Origin: Aliivibrio sp. 1S175
GTDB taxonomy: Bacteria; Pseudomonadota; Gammaproteobacteria; Enterobacterales; Vibrionaceae
Length of the DNA: 62,556 nucleotides
Direction of reading: 5' to 3'
Assembly: GCF_001690985.1 (NCBI RefSeq)
Contig: NZ_MAJS01000024.1
Coordinates: forward strand, 161,698 to 224,253
The notes under the pieces are model-generated. The model was not told the origin of the DNA, searched no databases, and saw nothing but the letters and a program-made list of their open reading frames with translations. The translations under genes and the position numbers were made by a program. Below are positions 26,433-37,957 of the stretch, one piece after another (position 1 is the first letter of the stretch; each line of letters begins with the position of its first letter).

Positions 26433-27413
26433 TTACCTAGACGATCTCTGTTGCTGTTTTTTCTCTTTCTTTTCTTGTTTACGTTGCTCAATCAATTTTG
26501 CCGCGTCACCACCAACATGAGTTTCGCCTCTTTCATCCGCCAATTGCACTTGTTTTTCACGCTCACGGAAACGAGATTTTTGCTCATCACTGTGTTGATC
26601 AATACATTTAGGGCAACTTACGCCTTTTTCAAACGCATCAGATTGTTTGTCTTCATCTGTGATTGGCAAACGGCACGCATTACACACATCGTAATGGCTT
26701 TTCTCTAATTGGTGATTAACGGCAACTCGGCCATCAAATACATAACAATCGCCTTCCCATAAGCTGTTTTCTTCTGGTACTTCTTCAAGGTACTTTAAGA
26801 TGCCGCCTTCAAGATGATAGACCTCATCAAATCCTTGCTCTTTCATATACGCTGTCGATTTTTCACAACGAATACCACCAGTACAGAACATCGCTACTTT
26901 TTTATGTTTTTCAGGATCTAAATTATCAGCAACGTATTGAGGAAAATCGCGGAACGTTTCTGTCTTTGGGTTAACAGCATGTTTGAATGTGCCTATATCT
27001 ACTTCATAATCATTTCGAGTATCAACCAATAGCACGTCGGGATCAGAAATAAGGGCATTCCAATCAGCAGGTTTAACGTACGTACCCACCACATGAAGAG
27101 GATCAATACCTTCTACGCCCATGGTGACGATTTCTTTTTTCAATTTCACTTTGGTACGATTGAAAGGTTGAACGTCGTTGATTGATTCTTTATAAACCAC
27201 ATCCGCTAAACGAGGATCTTCTTTAAACCAAGCGAGTAGCGTATTAATCGCTTCACGAGAGCCAGCAACCGTGCCATTAATCCCTTCACTTGCTAGCAGC
27301 AATGTGCCGCGAATATTATTATCTTCTAATACTTGAGTTAATGGTTGACGAATGTCGGTGTAATTTTCTAATGAAACAAATTTGTATAACGCACAAACGA
27401 TATATTGAGACAT
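26433..27413 (-). CDS. trhO: tRNA uridine(34) hydroxylase TrhO (rhodanese family)
   Basis: A 326-residue cytoplasmic protein. N-terminal acylphosphatase-like domain ([20 protein letters not shown]), central rhodanese domain with active Cys in [16 protein letters not shown], then a Cys-pair region (CNACRLP, CPKC) typical of YceA/TrhO. It hydroxylates U34 of tRNA, starting cmo5U/mo5U synthesis, using oxygen. The tail is rich in Lys, Glu and Gln. Confidence 0.92.
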   Translation of the reverse strand: MSQYIVCALYKFVSLENYTDIRQPLTQVLEDNNIRGTLLLASEGINGTVAGSREAINTLLAWFKEDPRLADVVYKESINDVQPFNRTKVKLKKEIVTMGVEGIDPLHVVGTYVKPADWNALISDPDVLLVDTRNDYEVDIGTFKHAVNPKTETFRDFPQYVADNLDPEKHKKVAMFCTGGIRCEKSTAYMKEQGFDEVYHLEGGILKYLEEVPEENSLWEGDCYVFDGRVAVNHQLEKSHYDVCNACRLPITDEDKQSDAFEKGVSCPKCIDQHSDEQKSRFREREKQVQLADERGETHVGGDAAKLIEQRKQEKKEKKQQQRSSR

Positions 27414-27594
27414 GGATAACTTTCCTTTTTTGCGAGGCTGGATCGTAAGTCCAGAGCAATGAGTATTTGCCTTAGCGGCTTATAATAGTGCGGGGAGTAT
27501 AACGGAGGTCTATCGACACAAATACCGACAGTTTTTGTGGTTTTTCTAATCAAATTAATAAAACAACCACATTTTCAAATAGCAAGAGAGTAAA

Positions 27595-27609
27595 ATTTAC
27601 AATGTAAAC
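27595..27609. promoter_or_regulatory. Isolated parS2-type site
   Basis: ATTTACAATGTAAAC contains TTTACA-A-TGTAAA, a full match to the chromosome-2 ParB consensus TTTACANTGTAAA. It lies between katA and trhO, about 20 kb from parB2. ParB2 binding is inferred. Confidence 0.6.
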
Positions 27610-27615
27610 AGACAT

Positions 27616-27653
27616 AAAAAAAGCGCTGAATATAAGACTCAACGCTTTGATTT
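27616..27653 (-). terminator. Rho-independent terminator of katA
   Basis: AAAGCG.TGA/TCA.CGCTTT stem with one mismatch; the plus-strand A-run is a T-tract on the minus strand, 22 bases past the katA stop. Confidence 0.75.
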
Positions 27654-27674
27654 ATAGTTACTTAATGGGATAAA

Positions 27675-29126
27675 TTACGAGTTAAATTCACTCACATCAA
27701 TATCAAGTAATTTACCAATACCTTCACCATAAGCTGGGTCGGCTTTGTAACAATGTCTTAGGTGACGAAGTTGAATTTCTTTTGGCACACCGTTTAAGTT
27801 ACGCGCTGTGTTATCAAACAAGATGTCTTGTTTTTCAGCGGTCATTAGACGGAATAGATCGCCCGGTTGTGAGAAGTAATCTTCATCTTCACGGTGATCC
27901 CAATGTGCTGCTGCGCCATCTAAGTTTAGTGGTGGTTCAGAAAAATCTGGCTGCTCTGCCCATTGGCCTTCATTATTTGGTTCATAACCTAATGTGCTAC
28001 CAAAGTTACCATCAACACGCATTGCGCCATCACGGTGGTAACTATGAACAGGACAACGAGGTGCGTTCACTGGAATGTGTTGGTGGTTTACACCTAAACG
28101 GTAACGCTGTGCATCACCATACGCAAATAAACGACCTTGTAGCATTTTATCTGGAGAGAAGCTGATACCAGGAACCACGTTTGCAGGGTTAAATGCCGAT
28201 TGCTCTACTTCTGCGAAGAAGTTTTGTGGGTTACGGTTTAGCTCAAATTCACCCACTTCAATTAATGGGTAATCTTTATGTGGCCATACTTTGGTTAAAT
28301 CGAATGGGTTATAAGAAACCGTCGCCGCTTCTGCCTCTGGCATGATCTGAACTTTCAATGTCCATTTAGGGAAATCTTGGTTATCAATGCTTTCTAGCAA
28401 ATCACGTTGATGACTTTCACGATCATTACCAATCACTGCACCCGCTTCAGCATCTGATAGGTTTTTAATGCCTTGCTGAGATACAAAGTGGAATTTCACC
28501 CAGTAGCGCTCGTTATCACTGTTGATAAAGCTAAACGTGTGGCTACCAAAACCATGCATATGACGGTAAGTCGCAGGAATACCACGATCACTCATCACGA
28601 TAGTTACTTGGTGAAGTGCTTCTGGTAATGATGTCCAGAAATCCCAGTTGTTTTTCGCGCTTCGCATATTTGTGCGAGGATCGCGTTTAACTGCGTGGTT
28701 TAAATCAGGGAATTTAAGAGGATCACGTAGGAAGAATACAGGCGTGTTATTACCCACTAAATCCCAGTTACCTTCTTCTGTATAGAATTTTAGCGCAAAA
28801 CCACGGATATCACGCTCTGCGTCTGCTGCGCCACGCTCACCAGCAACCGTTGTGAAACGTGCAAACATGTCTGTTTGTTTGCCAATTTCAGAAAACAGTT
28901 TTGCTTTTGTATATTTAGTAATGTCATGAGTTACCGTAAATGTACCGTAAGCACCAGACCCTTTTGCGTGCATACGACGCTCTGGGATAACTTCACGATC
29001 AAAATGCGCCAGTTTTTCTAAAAACCAAACATCTTGCAGAAGTTGAGGACCACGTTTACCCGCAGTTTGAACATTTTGGTTATGTGCAACAGGGCAACCT
29101 GCTGCTGTCGTTAATTTTTTACTCAT
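27675..29126 (-). CDS. katA: Monofunctional heme catalase KatA
   Basis: A 483-residue small-subunit catalase. The distal His is in [19 protein letters not shown], followed by the [22 protein letters not shown] block and the distal Asn region VGNNTPVFF; the proximal heme Tyr is in [14 protein letters not shown]. It converts hydrogen peroxide to water and oxygen. KatA is the periplasmic catalase needed for competitive squid colonisation in V. fischeri (established for that species); no obvious signal peptide is seen here. Transcribed alone; the upstream gene is a patatin on the same strand. Confidence 0.95.
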   Translation of the reverse strand: MSKKLTTAAGCPVAHNQNVQTAGKRGPQLLQDVWFLEKLAHFDREVIPERRMHAKGSGAYGTFTVTHDITKYTKAKLFSEIGKQTDMFARFTTVAGERGAADAERDIRGFALKFYTEEGNWDLVGNNTPVFFLRDPLKFPDLNHAVKRDPRTNMRSAKNNWDFWTSLPEALHQVTIVMSDRGIPATYRHMHGFGSHTFSFINSDNERYWVKFHFVSQQGIKNLSDAEAGAVIGNDRESHQRDLLESIDNQDFPKWTLKVQIMPEAEAATVSYNPFDLTKVWPHKDYPLIEVGEFELNRNPQNFFAEVEQSAFNPANVVPGISFSPDKMLQGRLFAYGDAQRYRLGVNHQHIPVNAPRCPVHSYHRDGAMRVDGNFGSTLGYEPNNEGQWAEQPDFSEPPLNLDGAAAHWDHREDEDYFSQPGDLFRLMTAEKQDILFDNTARNLNGVPKEIQLRHLRHCYKADPAYGEGIGKLLDIDVSEFNS

Positions 29127-29184
29127 TACTCATTCCTTAATATTATTATAAAGTGCACGGAAAAATGGTTTTCTAAAAGTCGTA

Positions 29185-30057
29185 TTAAACACAGAAATGA
29201 CAATTTTCAATATCTAACCCGAAAGTACCGTCACGACTTGATAAATGATTTAACCCTGAAGAAACACCCATTTCATATCCTGCAATCAGTGTAGGAGATT
29301 TCATAGAAAGACGCTTAACTGCAAAATCTTCAGGTGGAGCGATCACTCGAATTGTCGTTCCTTCAGGAGGATTACGAATAAATTCCAGTGATTGATTATA
29401 ATTTTCGGCTCTCACTAACATTGCTTGTGCTATTTGAGGGTATCGAGCTAATAACTTGGTCATTAGCCAAGGTGAACGTGCAGGTTTCATCTCATAACTT
29501 AAAGGGTGAGATAAGATCACCGTAATATCTCTCGCACCTCGACGATAAGCCTCTTTTACTGGAATAGAATCGGCTACTCCACCATCGGTATAGCAACCAC
29601 CAGAAAAGCAAGGTGTTGATTTATAAGCGATAGGTAAAGCGGTTGTTGCTTCAAGAACATTATTTAAATTACTTTCTTTTACTTGATAATAATCGGCGTT
29701 ACCACTATCAATATTAGTTACTGCCGCATACATAGGAATAGAAGAAAATAAACGTTCAGAATCTAATGGATGTCTTCTGTTCGACTCCTCAATTAACCAT
29801 TTAACATCAACAAGATCACCACCGCGAGCAAATCGTGCTGGATTAAAAAAGCGTTTGTGGGTTGCAAGTTTCGTAATGACATCAAAGCTACGTTGAGGAG
29901 CATAAGAAAGATACCCTATTAGATTCGATGCTCCGGCAGAGACTCCAATGGCAAAATCATAAGGCATAAATTCTGTCTTCATAAAAGTGTCCAAAACACC
30001 GCTAGCAAAAATGCCACGCATTGCTCCACCTTCTACGACTAATGCACTCTTCACCAT
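29185..30057 (-). CDS. Patatin-like phospholipase (YjjU-like)
   Basis: A 290-residue protein with patatin signatures: oxyanion GGAMRGIFASG near the N terminus, nucleophile GVSAGAS (Ser in GxSxG, about residue 41) and the Asp of the dyad in YTDGGVADSIPV (about residue 157). Patatins hydrolyse acyl-lipids. No signal peptide is visible. It diverges from the RND efflux operon at 30424 with a 366-base intergenic region. Confidence 0.88.
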   Translation of the reverse strand: MVKSALVVEGGAMRGIFASGVLDTFMKTEFMPYDFAIGVSAGASNLIGYLSYAPQRSFDVITKLATHKRFFNPARFARGGDLVDVKWLIEESNRRHPLDSERLFSSIPMYAAVTNIDSGNADYYQVKESNLNNVLEATTALPIAYKSTPCFSGGCYTDGGVADSIPVKEAYRRGARDITVILSHPLSYEMKPARSPWLMTKLLARYPQIAQAMLVRAENYNQSLEFIRNPPEGTTIRVIAPPEDFAVKRLSMKSPTLIAGYEMGVSSGLNHLSSRDGTFGLDIENCHFCV

Positions 30058-30423
30058 ACTCTCTCTTTAACCCCTAAAATACTGTGGGGATAGAATAAAC
30101 ACTTTAGAGAATAAGAGATAATCGCTTGTACTTATAGCTGTGATTTATAAAACCTATCAAAAATTAGAAGTAAGTCATGAAGCCTAGTTATTGTTATTCT
30201 TCCTATTAATATAAACAAGATGTTGAAAGAATAAAAAAGGGTATGGCGAAGTTTTCAATTCAAACATATTAATCACAATCATGAATAATTAAAAATACAA
30301 CATAAAAATATTAAATAACAACAAGTTAATATGATTTATATTTACATAGTTTTACCTTCACTTACATAAAATATCAAAGTATCTACTATACTTTTCAGAA
30401 CTATTTTATTTGAGTACATTCTT
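30058..30423. promoter_or_regulatory. Divergent promoter region, patatin / RND pump
   Basis: A 366-base, AT-rich intergenic region between divergent genes. No operator palindrome stands out and no adjacent regulator gene is present. Promoters for both transcripts must lie here. Confidence 0.5.
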
Positions 30424-31584
30424 ATGTATAAAATCTTACTACTTACTGTCAGTTTATTTATTATTTCAGGTTGTAAGGACAACTCTCCCCAACAGCAGAA
30501 AATCCCGCCTCTCCACGTTGATACACTGACTCTTCAATATAAAAGTGCTCGTCTATCCAGTGAGTTACCAGGCCGAATATCAGCAATCAAAGAAGCGGAA
30601 GTTAGACCTCAAGTATCAGGCATTATTACAGAACGATTATTCAAAGAAGGCAAAGAGGTGAAACAGGGAGATGTTCTTTATCAAATAGAACCTGCAACCT
30701 ATCAAGCGAATGTCAACAGTGCAAAAGCAACACTTAATAGAACATTAGCCGATCAAAATGTAGCCAAGAAAACTCTAAATCGAATTGCTGAATTAGCGAA
30801 AAAGAAATTAAGCAGCCAGCAAGATTTCGATGATGCACAAGCGGCTTATGAGCAAGCAACTGCTGAAGTTGCAGTGTCCCAAGCGGCTCTTGACTATTCT
30901 AATATTCTACTCTCATACACACAAATTACCGCTCCTATTTCTGGTCGAATTGGTATATCACAAGTATCAGAAGGCGCATTAGTAACAGCAGAGCAAAGTA
31001 GCTACTTAACCACTATTCAGCAAATTAATAACGTTTATGTTGATATAAGTCAATCTTCCCTTTCCTTATTAAAGCTCAAACGAGAATTCCCAAGAAATAA
31101 AGATCACGAACAAGAAAGAAAAATTCCAGTTGATATAAAAATGGAAGATGGAACTGACTACCCTATTCAAGGGTATTTAGAAGCATCTGATATTTTGGTT
31201 GATGAATCAACAGGTAGCATGACATTGAGAGCAATTGTTTCTAACCCAAATAATGAACTTCTACCGGGTATTTTTGTTCGAGCAACCATCTATAGCCCGT
31301 CAGAAAAAGATTACATTATGATTCCACAATCAATCGTTATTCGCAGTCAAACCGGAGAACCGTTTGTTTATATTGCAAATGATAAAAATATTGTAGAAAA
31401 AAGAGCTATTTCATTAGGTAATGAGATGGAAAATAATTGGATTGTACTTGATGGCCTCAAGGAAGGTGAACACGTTATTATCAATAATTTACAAAAAATT
31501 AAAGAAGGTGCCCCTATTGTTATCGATAATGCCACACCTCCTGTTGATAGCTCATCAGATAATCAATCTGTTGCCTCTGAATAA
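30424..31584 (+). CDS. RND efflux membrane-fusion lipoprotein (AcrA-like)
   Basis: A 386-residue lipoprotein, lipobox IISGC (Cys16). Domain order is that of AcrA: beta-barrel/lipoyl half (SSELPGRISAIKEAEVRPQVSGIITERLFKEGKEVKQGDVLYQIEP), a coiled-coil hairpin (about residues 95-155, RIAELAKKKLSSQQDFDDAQAAYEQA), the second lipoyl half (YTQITAPISGRIG) and a membrane-proximal domain. It links the inner-membrane pump to an outer-membrane channel. It is 19 bases upstream of the pump gene and co-transcribed with it. No outer-membrane factor is in the operon, so a TolC from elsewhere is probably used. Confidence 0.92.
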   Translation: MYKILLLTVSLFIISGCKDNSPQQQKIPPLHVDTLTLQYKSARLSSELPGRISAIKEAEVRPQVSGIITERLFKEGKEVKQGDVLYQIEPATYQANVNSAKATLNRTLADQNVAKKTLNRIAELAKKKLSSQQDFDDAQAAYEQATAEVAVSQAALDYSNILLSYTQITAPISGRIGISQVSEGALVTAEQSSYLTTIQQINNVYVDISQSSLSLLKLKREFPRNKDHEQERKIPVDIKMEDGTDYPIQGYLEASDILVDESTGSMTLRAIVSNPNNELLPGIFVRATIYSPSEKDYIMIPQSIVIRSQTGEPFVYIANDKNIVEKRAISLGNEMENNWIVLDGLKEGEHVIINNLQKIKEGAPIVIDNATPPVDSSSDNQSVASE

Positions 31585-31603
31585 CCTTGATTAAGGAATT
31601 ATC

Positions 31604-34600
31604 ATGTCTACATTCTTCTTAAAAAGGCCTATTTTTGCTTGGGTACTTGCTATCGTAACCATGTTGCTCGGTGTGTTATCCATCAAAGCGTTGCCTATCG
31701 CCCAATATCCAACCATTGCACCACCCGCAATTCAAATCAGTGCTACCTACCAAGGTGCATCAGCAAAAACAGTTGAAGACAGTGTCACTCAAATTATCGA
31801 ACAAAGTATGACAGGGCTAGACAATTTATTGTATATGTCATCCATTAGTGATTCTTCTGGTAGTGCAACTATTACATTGACCTTCAGTTCAGATACCGAC
31901 CCAGACATTGCTCAAGTTCAAGTTCAGAATAATTTACAGCAAGCCACTAGCGGTTTACCTGCCTCCGTACAAAGTGAAGGGGTATCTGTACGTAAAAGCA
32001 GTTCTGGTTTTATGTCAATGATCACGATTTACTCTCCAGATGGAAGCATGAGTGGTCCTGATATTCAAGATTATGTAAACAGCTATCTTAAGGATCCAAT
32101 TAGCCGTATTAATGGGGTTGGTGATGTTCGAGTCTTTGGCTCTTCTTATGCCATGCGTATCTGGTTAGATCCCGCGAAACTAAACAGTTACAATTTAACG
32201 CCTTCCGATATTTACAGCGCGGTAGAAAACCAAAACTCTCAAGTTACTGTCGGGCAACTAGGCGGAACACCTTCGACAAAAGAGCAATTAATCAATGCGA
32301 CAATTACGGCTCAGACCCTACTCTCAACAGTTGACGAGTTTCAAAATATTCTCTTAAAAGTGAATGAAGATGGGTCTCAAGTTCGTTTAAATAATGTTGC
32401 TCGAGTTGAATTAGCCAGCGAAGATCTCAGCGTTATACCCGCTTACAATGGTCAAGAAACCTCAGGGATGGGGATCACTCTCGCATCAGGTTCTAACTCC
32501 TTAGAAACACAAGAAGCGATTGATGCCAAATTAGCTGAACTATCGAAAAGCTTTCCTGCCGGACTTGTTGTAGATAAAGCGATGGACACTAACCCATTCA
32601 TTAAACTCTCTATTGAAGAAGTAGTTAAAACCTTATTTGAAGCGATTGTACTCGTCTTCTTTGTCATGCTGTTATTTCTACAAAACGTTAGAGCAACGCT
32701 CATTCCAACCATTGCCGTTCCTGTCGTTTTATTGGGTACTTTTGGAGTTGTCGCCATGATGGGCTTTACCATCAATACCTTAACCATGTTTGGTTTAGTA
32801 CTTGCGATTGGCCTATTAGTAGATGATGCCATTGTTGTTGTAGAAAACGTTGAACGTATTATGCATGAAGAAGGGGTTTCAGCTCTTGAAGCTACCGAAA
32901 AATCCATGGGACAAATTACGGGCGCGTTGATTGGTATAACCATGGTATTGGCGGTTGTATTTATTCCAATGGCATTTATGTCTGGCTCTACAGGAGCCAT
33001 CTACCGCCAATTTTCACTTACGATTGTATCTGCGATGGTACTGTCAGTAATGGTTGCCTTGATTTTAACGCCAGTACTGTGTGCTACGCTATTAAAGCCA
33101 AAAACTAAAAAAGAACCAAATGCATTTTTCTCAGGATTTAATCGCATTTTTGACGCGTGCTCTAACCGTTATCAACAATCGGTTATTAGCGTATTAAACC
33201 GCCCTACTCGTTTGATTTTACTCTATGTCGCGTTATTAGTTGGAACTGCGGGGTTATACCAGACCTTACCCAGTTCATTTTTACCAGATGAAGACCAAGG
33301 TAACTTCATGATCATGACCCAGTTGCCAAATGGCTCTACGGTCGCTCAAACCAAAAAAGTAATGGAAGACATTAACACTTACTTCCAAGAGGAAGAAAAA
33401 GACACCGTAAGAGCGGTATTTAACACCGCAGGTTTTAACCAAGCAGGGACGGGGCAAAATGCCGGAATGAGTTTTATCGGCCTAAAAGATTGGTCAGAAA
33501 GAACAGAAGAAGGGCAAGATGTTAATTCTATCATTCAAAGGGTCATGCAAAAATTTCAAAACTACAAAGGAGCATCCATTTTTGCGGTAAATCCACCAGC
33601 GATTAGGGAGTTAGGACAAGCAACAGGGTTTGATTTTTACCTTGAGGATAACGCCAGTCTTGGTCATGATAAATTAGTAGAAGCTCGAGATCAGTTACTT
33701 GAACTTGCCAATAAAAATCCGATATTACAAAAAGTACGTACCAATGGGTTGGAAGATAATGCCCAATTCTACCTTGATATTGATTATGAAAAAGCAAAAG
33801 CCCTTGGAGTAAATATCCAAGATGTAAATAGCACATTATCGATTGCTTGGGGCTCTGCGTATGTAAATGACTTTATTGATAGAGGCCGATCAAAGAAAGT
33901 TTATATTCAATCTGATGCCGAATACCGAATGACACCAGAAGACATCAACGCTTGGTTTGTTAGAAATGACCAAGGAAAAATGGTGCCATTGAATACATTT
34001 ACTCAATCCCATTGGGGGAAAGGTTCACCTCAACTGGTAAGGTATAACGGTAATTCCGCTATTGAAATTATTGGTGAAGCGGCTCCTGGATACAGTACTG
34101 GTGATGCAATGCAAGCCATTGAAAGCATACAAGCACAATTACCAGATGGTATAGGCATAAGCTGGACTGGAATGTCTTACCAAGAATTAGAAGCAGGTAA
34201 TCAAGCACCTTTTTTATATGCCCTATCATTATTAATGGTGTTCTTATGTTTAGCCGCTCTGTATGAAAGCTGGACTGTTCCTATTGCTGTTATTCTCGTT
34301 GTACCATTAGGTGTGCTTGGTGCATTAGCTGCGACGTATTTTAGAGGCTTAGAAAATGACGTTTACTTCCAAGTTGGATTGTTAACAACCATTGGTCTCT
34401 CAGCGAAAAACGCCATCTTAATTATTGAGTTTGCGAAAGAGTTATATGAAAAAGGCATGGGACTGACTGAAGCAGCTATTGAAGCCTGTAAGATGAGATT
34501 ACGCCCTATATTAATGACCTCACTGGCCTTTATTTTAGGGGTACTTCCGTTAGTTATCAGCTCGGGAGCTGGCTCTAATGCACGACATGCAATCGGTACA

Positions 34601-34702
34601 TCGGTAATGGGCGGGATGATATCTGCGACTCTACTCGTTATATTCTTTGTTCCTTTATTCTTTGTTGGTATACAAAAAATGATGTTGAAATTTAAAAATT
34701 AA
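31604..34702 (+). CDS. RND multidrug efflux pump (AcrB-like, HAE1)
   Basis: A 1032-residue inner-membrane transporter of standard HAE1 length. Start [21 protein letters not shown] is the typical first membrane helix; the proton-relay Asp pair lies in [17 protein letters not shown] (fourth helix); periplasmic porter domains follow each of helices 1 and 7; the end is [17 protein letters not shown]. It expels amphiphilic drugs, detergents or bile-like compounds by proton antiport. It forms an operon with the fusion protein and ends at a strong terminator. Confidence 0.94.
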   Translation: MSTFFLKRPIFAWVLAIVTMLLGVLSIKALPIAQYPTIAPPAIQISATYQGASAKTVEDSVTQIIEQSMTGLDNLLYMSSISDSSGSATITLTFSSDTDPDIAQVQVQNNLQQATSGLPASVQSEGVSVRKSSSGFMSMITIYSPDGSMSGPDIQDYVNSYLKDPISRINGVGDVRVFGSSYAMRIWLDPAKLNSYNLTPSDIYSAVENQNSQVTVGQLGGTPSTKEQLINATITAQTLLSTVDEFQNILLKVNEDGSQVRLNNVARVELASEDLSVIPAYNGQETSGMGITLASGSNSLETQEAIDAKLAELSKSFPAGLVVDKAMDTNPFIKLSIEEVVKTLFEAIVLVFFVMLLFLQNVRATLIPTIAVPVVLLGTFGVVAMMGFTINTLTMFGLVLAIGLLVDDAIVVVENVERIMHEEGVSALEATEKSMGQITGALIGITMVLAVVFIPMAFMSGSTGAIYRQFSLTIVSAMVLSVMVALILTPVLCATLLKPKTKKEPNAFFSGFNRIFDACSNRYQQSVISVLNRPTRLILLYVALLVGTAGLYQTLPSSFLPDEDQGNFMIMTQLPNGSTVAQTKKVMEDINTYFQEEEKDTVRAVFNTAGFNQAGTGQNAGMSFIGLKDWSERTEEGQDVNSIIQRVMQKFQNYKGASIFAVNPPAIRELGQATGFDFYLEDNASLGHDKLVEARDQLLELANKNPILQKVRTNGLEDNAQFYLDIDYEKAKALGVNIQDVNSTLSIAWGSAYVNDFIDRGRSKKVYIQSDAEYRMTPEDINAWFVRNDQGKMVPLNTFTQSHWGKGSPQLVRYNGNSAIEIIGEAAPGYSTGDAMQAIESIQAQLPDGIGISWTGMSYQELEAGNQAPFLYALSLLMVFLCLAALYESWTVPIAVILVVPLGVLGALAATYFRGLENDVYFQVGLLTTIGLSAKNAILIIEFAKELYEKGMGLTEAAIEACKMRLRPILMTSLAFILGVLPLVISSGAGSNARHAIGTSVMGGMISATLLVIFFVPLFFVGIQKMMLKFKN

Positions 34703-34726
34703 TCATAACTGTTAATAACTACCGAT

Positions 34727-34764
34727 AAAAAAGCGCCATGGACATTATGCTCATGGCGCTTTTT
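34727..34764 (+). terminator. Rho-independent terminator of the RND operon
   Basis: AAAAGCGCCATG/CATGGCGCTTTT stem with T-run, 24 bases after the pump stop. Confidence 0.9.
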
Positions 34765-34872
34765 AAAGAAGGATAATCACTGAATAATTTATTAAAATGC
34801 TAGATATGATTAACTCCTAAACTACATACTTAATTCAAAAAAATATTTTTCAGCATCAATAGAACCAATCTA

Positions 34873-35140
34873 TTAATTAAAAAAACTACGGTATTTCTGA
34901 TCACATGCCTGTTTAACTTTCAATGATGCTATTTTATTTTTAGAGCTTTGAAGGTTATCAAGTAAGCATTGATTATAATTAACATCCTTTTCTTCTAGAA
35001 GAATATTTTCCATATAAAGTATCTCACACGCATTGGTTAGCATAATTGAAACGCCAGGCTTAGTCTCTGTAACATACTGAAAAATAAATATTGATATGCA
35101 TCTTTATCTTCTTTAGATAAAGAACTTATTCATGGTAATA
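34873..35140 (-). pseudogene. Degenerate small ORF with an apparent frameshift
   Basis: The minus strand holds a 56-codon frame (35043-34873, start MLTNACEILYMEN, end KYRSFFN) whose reading continues upstream of its ATG as QYVTETKPGVS. A neighbouring frame just upstream reads SKEDKDAYQYLF and joins it if a frameshift is assumed near 35080. No ribosome site precedes the ATG. This looks like a decayed gene for a small protein; the family is not recognised. The rest of 34765-35257 shows nothing else. Confidence 0.35.
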
Positions 35141-35257
35141 AACTAACTCCTTGAGTAAAAAAGGCACTTATATTTAAGTATTAACTATAAAAGGGCTACA
35201 AATAAAAATTTATAACCCCTTTTTATATAAAGAAATTTAAATACAGCTAAAAACTAT

Positions 35258-36394
35258 TTAATTAAACAGATACAAATACTCTCCATAGCCTTCTTTCTCT
35301 AAATCCGCTTTAGCAACAAAACGCATTGCGGCTGAGTTCATGCAGTAACGTAACCCTGTAGGTTTAGGGCCATCACTAAAAACATGTCCTAGGTGAGAGT
35401 CAGCAAATTTACTGCGGATCTCGGTGCGTTTACTGAATAATGCAAAATCGTCTTCTTCGGTTATGTACGCTTTATTGATTGGTTTAGTAAAACTTGGCCA
35501 ACCTGTACCAGATTTGTATTTATCGGTTGATGAAAACAACGGCTCACCACTGACGATATCCACATAAATACCTTCAGCTTTATTATCCCAATACGCATTA
35601 TCGAATGGACGTTCTGTCCCTTCTTTTTGCGTTACGTAATATTGTTTATCCGTCAGCATCTTCTTAATTTCTGACTCTGATGGTTTGGCATACGACTTAA
35701 CGTTTTGAGCCATTTTTTGCTCATCAATGTACTGACGTAATGTTTTGGGATTGTCTTCCCTGTCTTCACCAAATACTAAGTCTAGGTATTTATCGCGTCC
35801 TGAACCGTGGCGGTAATATTTATAACGCACAGGGTTACGCTTGTAATAATCTTGGTGATAGTCTTCAGCGACCCAAAATTTAGTAAATGGAATAAGTTCT
35901 GTCGCTAATGGCTTTGGAAACACCTTTGCTGCATCAATCGCATTCATGAACTCTTGAGCGATCACTTGCTGATCTTCATCATGGAAAAAGATAGCTGGAC
36001 GATACTGTGGACCTCTATCAACAAATGAGCCTTTGTTATCCGTTGGGTCCATATGTCTAAACAGCTGATCAAGCACTTGCTCATAACTAACGATCTTTGG
36101 ATCGAACGTCACTTGAATCACTTCAATGTGACCTGACTTTCCTGATGACACTTGTTTGTAAGTTGGGTTTTCAAGCTTTCCTCCGGCATAACCTGAAACC
36201 ACATCCACCACCCCATCTAATTTTTCCAAATCAGATTCAGTACACCAGAAACACCCCCCAGCAAGAGTGGCGACTTCATAGTTACCTTTTATTGGTGTGG
36301 GCATATCCTCAGCCGTTGAAAAAAAACTCGTCATAGCAGCAAAAAATGAAGCAAACAGTAGAGCAACTGTTGTAATTTTTAATCGGGATCTCAT
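35258..36394 (-). CDS. msrAB: Bifunctional methionine sulfoxide reductase MsrAB
   Basis: A 378-residue fusion. A hydrophobic N terminus (residues 1-28) suggests export or membrane anchoring. MsrA domain (about 38-200): catalytic [17 protein letters not shown]. MsrB domain (about 245-370): [11 protein letters not shown], the HxGH-like [11 protein letters not shown], and catalytic Cys in [13 protein letters not shown]. MsrA reduces Met-S-oxide and MsrB Met-R-oxide, so this protein repairs both epimers, probably in the envelope. The MsrB zinc Cys pairs (CxxC) are not obvious. Monocistronic. Confidence 0.92.
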   Translation of the reverse strand: MRSRLKITTVALLFASFFAAMTSFFSTAEDMPTPIKGNYEVATLAGGCFWCTESDLEKLDGVVDVVSGYAGGKLENPTYKQVSSGKSGHIEVIQVTFDPKIVSYEQVLDQLFRHMDPTDNKGSFVDRGPQYRPAIFFHDEDQQVIAQEFMNAIDAAKVFPKPLATELIPFTKFWVAEDYHQDYYKRNPVRYKYYRHGSGRDKYLDLVFGEDREDNPKTLRQYIDEQKMAQNVKSYAKPSESEIKKMLTDKQYYVTQKEGTERPFDNAYWDNKAEGIYVDIVSGEPLFSSTDKYKSGTGWPSFTKPINKAYITEEDDFALFSKRTEIRSKFADSHLGHVFSDGPKPTGLRYCMNSAAMRFVAKADLEKEGYGEYLYLFN

Positions 36395-36621
36395 ATCAAC
36401 CTCTTTATGGTTTCTTATTAATATAGTTATCAGAGTGATGTGCTTCGAAAAAGTTGCAATTTGTTATTAAACATTAATTCTTTGTTATTGCTTTTCGTTA
36501 TTAAGATATAGCTCATAAATATGATAGTGCTGTCGGACGATTTATTGATTCAGTGCATCTTTCTAAGCAATTTCTTTGGTTAGAGTGGTTTTCTGTTCCC
36601 TTTCAATATAGAAGATAAATC

Positions 36622-37728
36622 ATGACTCAAGTGAATCAAGAGCGTTTAATTAATCACTTTCTAGATATTGTTCAAATCGATAGTGAATCAAAAAATGAAA
36701 AAGCGATTGCAGAAGCACTTGCAGAACAACTAGGTGAACTGGGCTTTACCGTTACTAAATTACCTGTGCCAGAGCACATATCAAACGGCTTTAATATTTA
36801 CGCAAGATTAGAAGGCGAGTTAGAGGGCAGCATTGTATTTAGCTCTCACATGGACACGGTAACTCCAGGTAATGGTATTGAACCGATTATTGAAGATGGC
36901 GTTATCCGCTCTAAAGGCAACACTGTACTTGGCGGTGATGATAAATCGGGTATCTCAGCGGTAATGGAAGCGGTACGTGTTATTAAAGAAAATAACCACG
37001 CACACAAAACGATTGAGTTAGCGTTTACTGTCTATGAAGAAGGCGGCTTACACGGCTCTAAAAACTACGATATGAGCTACATTCAATCTAACCACGCGAT
37101 TGTGCTAGATTCAGGCGGCCCTATTGGCACTATTATTACTTCTGCTCCTGGTCAGCAAAACCTTAAAGTAACCATCACAGGCCGTCCAGCACACGCAGGT
37201 TTAGCGCCAGAAGAAGGCATTAATGCCCTAACGGTTGCCGCTGATGCAATCATGAACATGACACTTGCACGTATTGACGAAGAAACAACAGCCAACATTG
37301 GTGTGGTTCGTGGTGGTCAAGCGACAAACATCGTTATGCCAGAACTGTACATTGAAGGTGAAGCGCGCTCTCTGGATGATGTGAAGCTGGCAAAACAAGT
37401 TGAACACATGGAATCAACGTTCAAAGCAGCAGCAGATAAACACGGCGCTCAAATCGAGATTATCTCAACGCGTGCTTATAACGCTTACAAAATTTCAGAC
37501 TATAATGCACACGTTGCTAGCATTAAAGAATCATTTGAGAGCATTAACATTAGTCCATTCACTAAATCTACTGGTGGTGGCTCTGATGCAAACGTATTTA
37601 ATGAAAAAGGCTTAACAACCGTAAACCTTTCTACGGGTATGTCTAAAGTACACACTACAGAAGAGTTTATTAAAGTCTCTGATATGGTTGATATTACTCG
37701 TTTCTTAACGGCATATTTAACTCGTTAA
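36622..37728 (+). CDS. M20-family peptidase (peptidase T-like)
   Basis: A 368-residue cytoplasmic zinc peptidase. Metal-binding motifs: SSHMDTVTPG (His/Asp), GGDDKSGISAVMEA (bridging Asp), YEEGGLHGSKN (catalytic Glu pair) and the C-terminal HTTEEFI His. A dimerisation domain sits in the middle (about residues 180-290). Closest in pattern to the PepT-like tripeptidase group of family M20; exact peptide specificity is not readable. Monocistronic with a terminator at 37756. Confidence 0.85.
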   Translation: MTQVNQERLINHFLDIVQIDSESKNEKAIAEALAEQLGELGFTVTKLPVPEHISNGFNIYARLEGELEGSIVFSSHMDTVTPGNGIEPIIEDGVIRSKGNTVLGGDDKSGISAVMEAVRVIKENNHAHKTIELAFTVYEEGGLHGSKNYDMSYIQSNHAIVLDSGGPIGTIITSAPGQQNLKVTITGRPAHAGLAPEEGINALTVAADAIMNMTLARIDEETTANIGVVRGGQATNIVMPELYIEGEARSLDDVKLAKQVEHMESTFKAAADKHGAQIEIISTRAYNAYKISDYNAHVASIKESFESINISPFTKSTGGGSDANVFNEKGLTTVNLSTGMSKVHTTEEFIKVSDMVDITRFLTAYLTR

Positions 37729-37755
37729 TATTTTTCGCTGTAATTTAAAGTAAAC

Positions 37756-37790
37756 AAAAGAGCCACCCGAATGAAGGTGGCTCTTTTTTA
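37756..37790 (+). terminator. Rho-independent terminator
   Basis: AAAGAGCCACC/GGTGGCTCTTT stem followed by Ts, 28 bases after the M20 peptidase stop. Confidence 0.88.
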
Positions 37791-37957
37791 TAAATGATGC
37801 TGGTGATTTTATTTTCCGATCATAATTTGTTGAAACAACAAGCTGGTTTCACAAATAAAAAATAATCATGACGAAGGTATTAACAAATGGCCCCTAACAT
37901 CCTATATTGATTTAATGAGTGGAACATCTCTCATCAATGAATGTTAAGGAATGACAT

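Noticed and set aside
26187-26708. Plus-strand 173-codon frame that contains the ACTCA repeat as STQLNSTQLNS
   Set aside because: Most of it is antisense to trhO, it has no convincing ribosome site, and the translated sequence resembles no protein. The microsatellite is better treated as intergenic.
32452-33000. Minus-strand 182-codon frame inside the RND pump gene
   Set aside because: Antisense shadow of a strongly conserved transporter segment; low-complexity Thr/Ser/Met composition.
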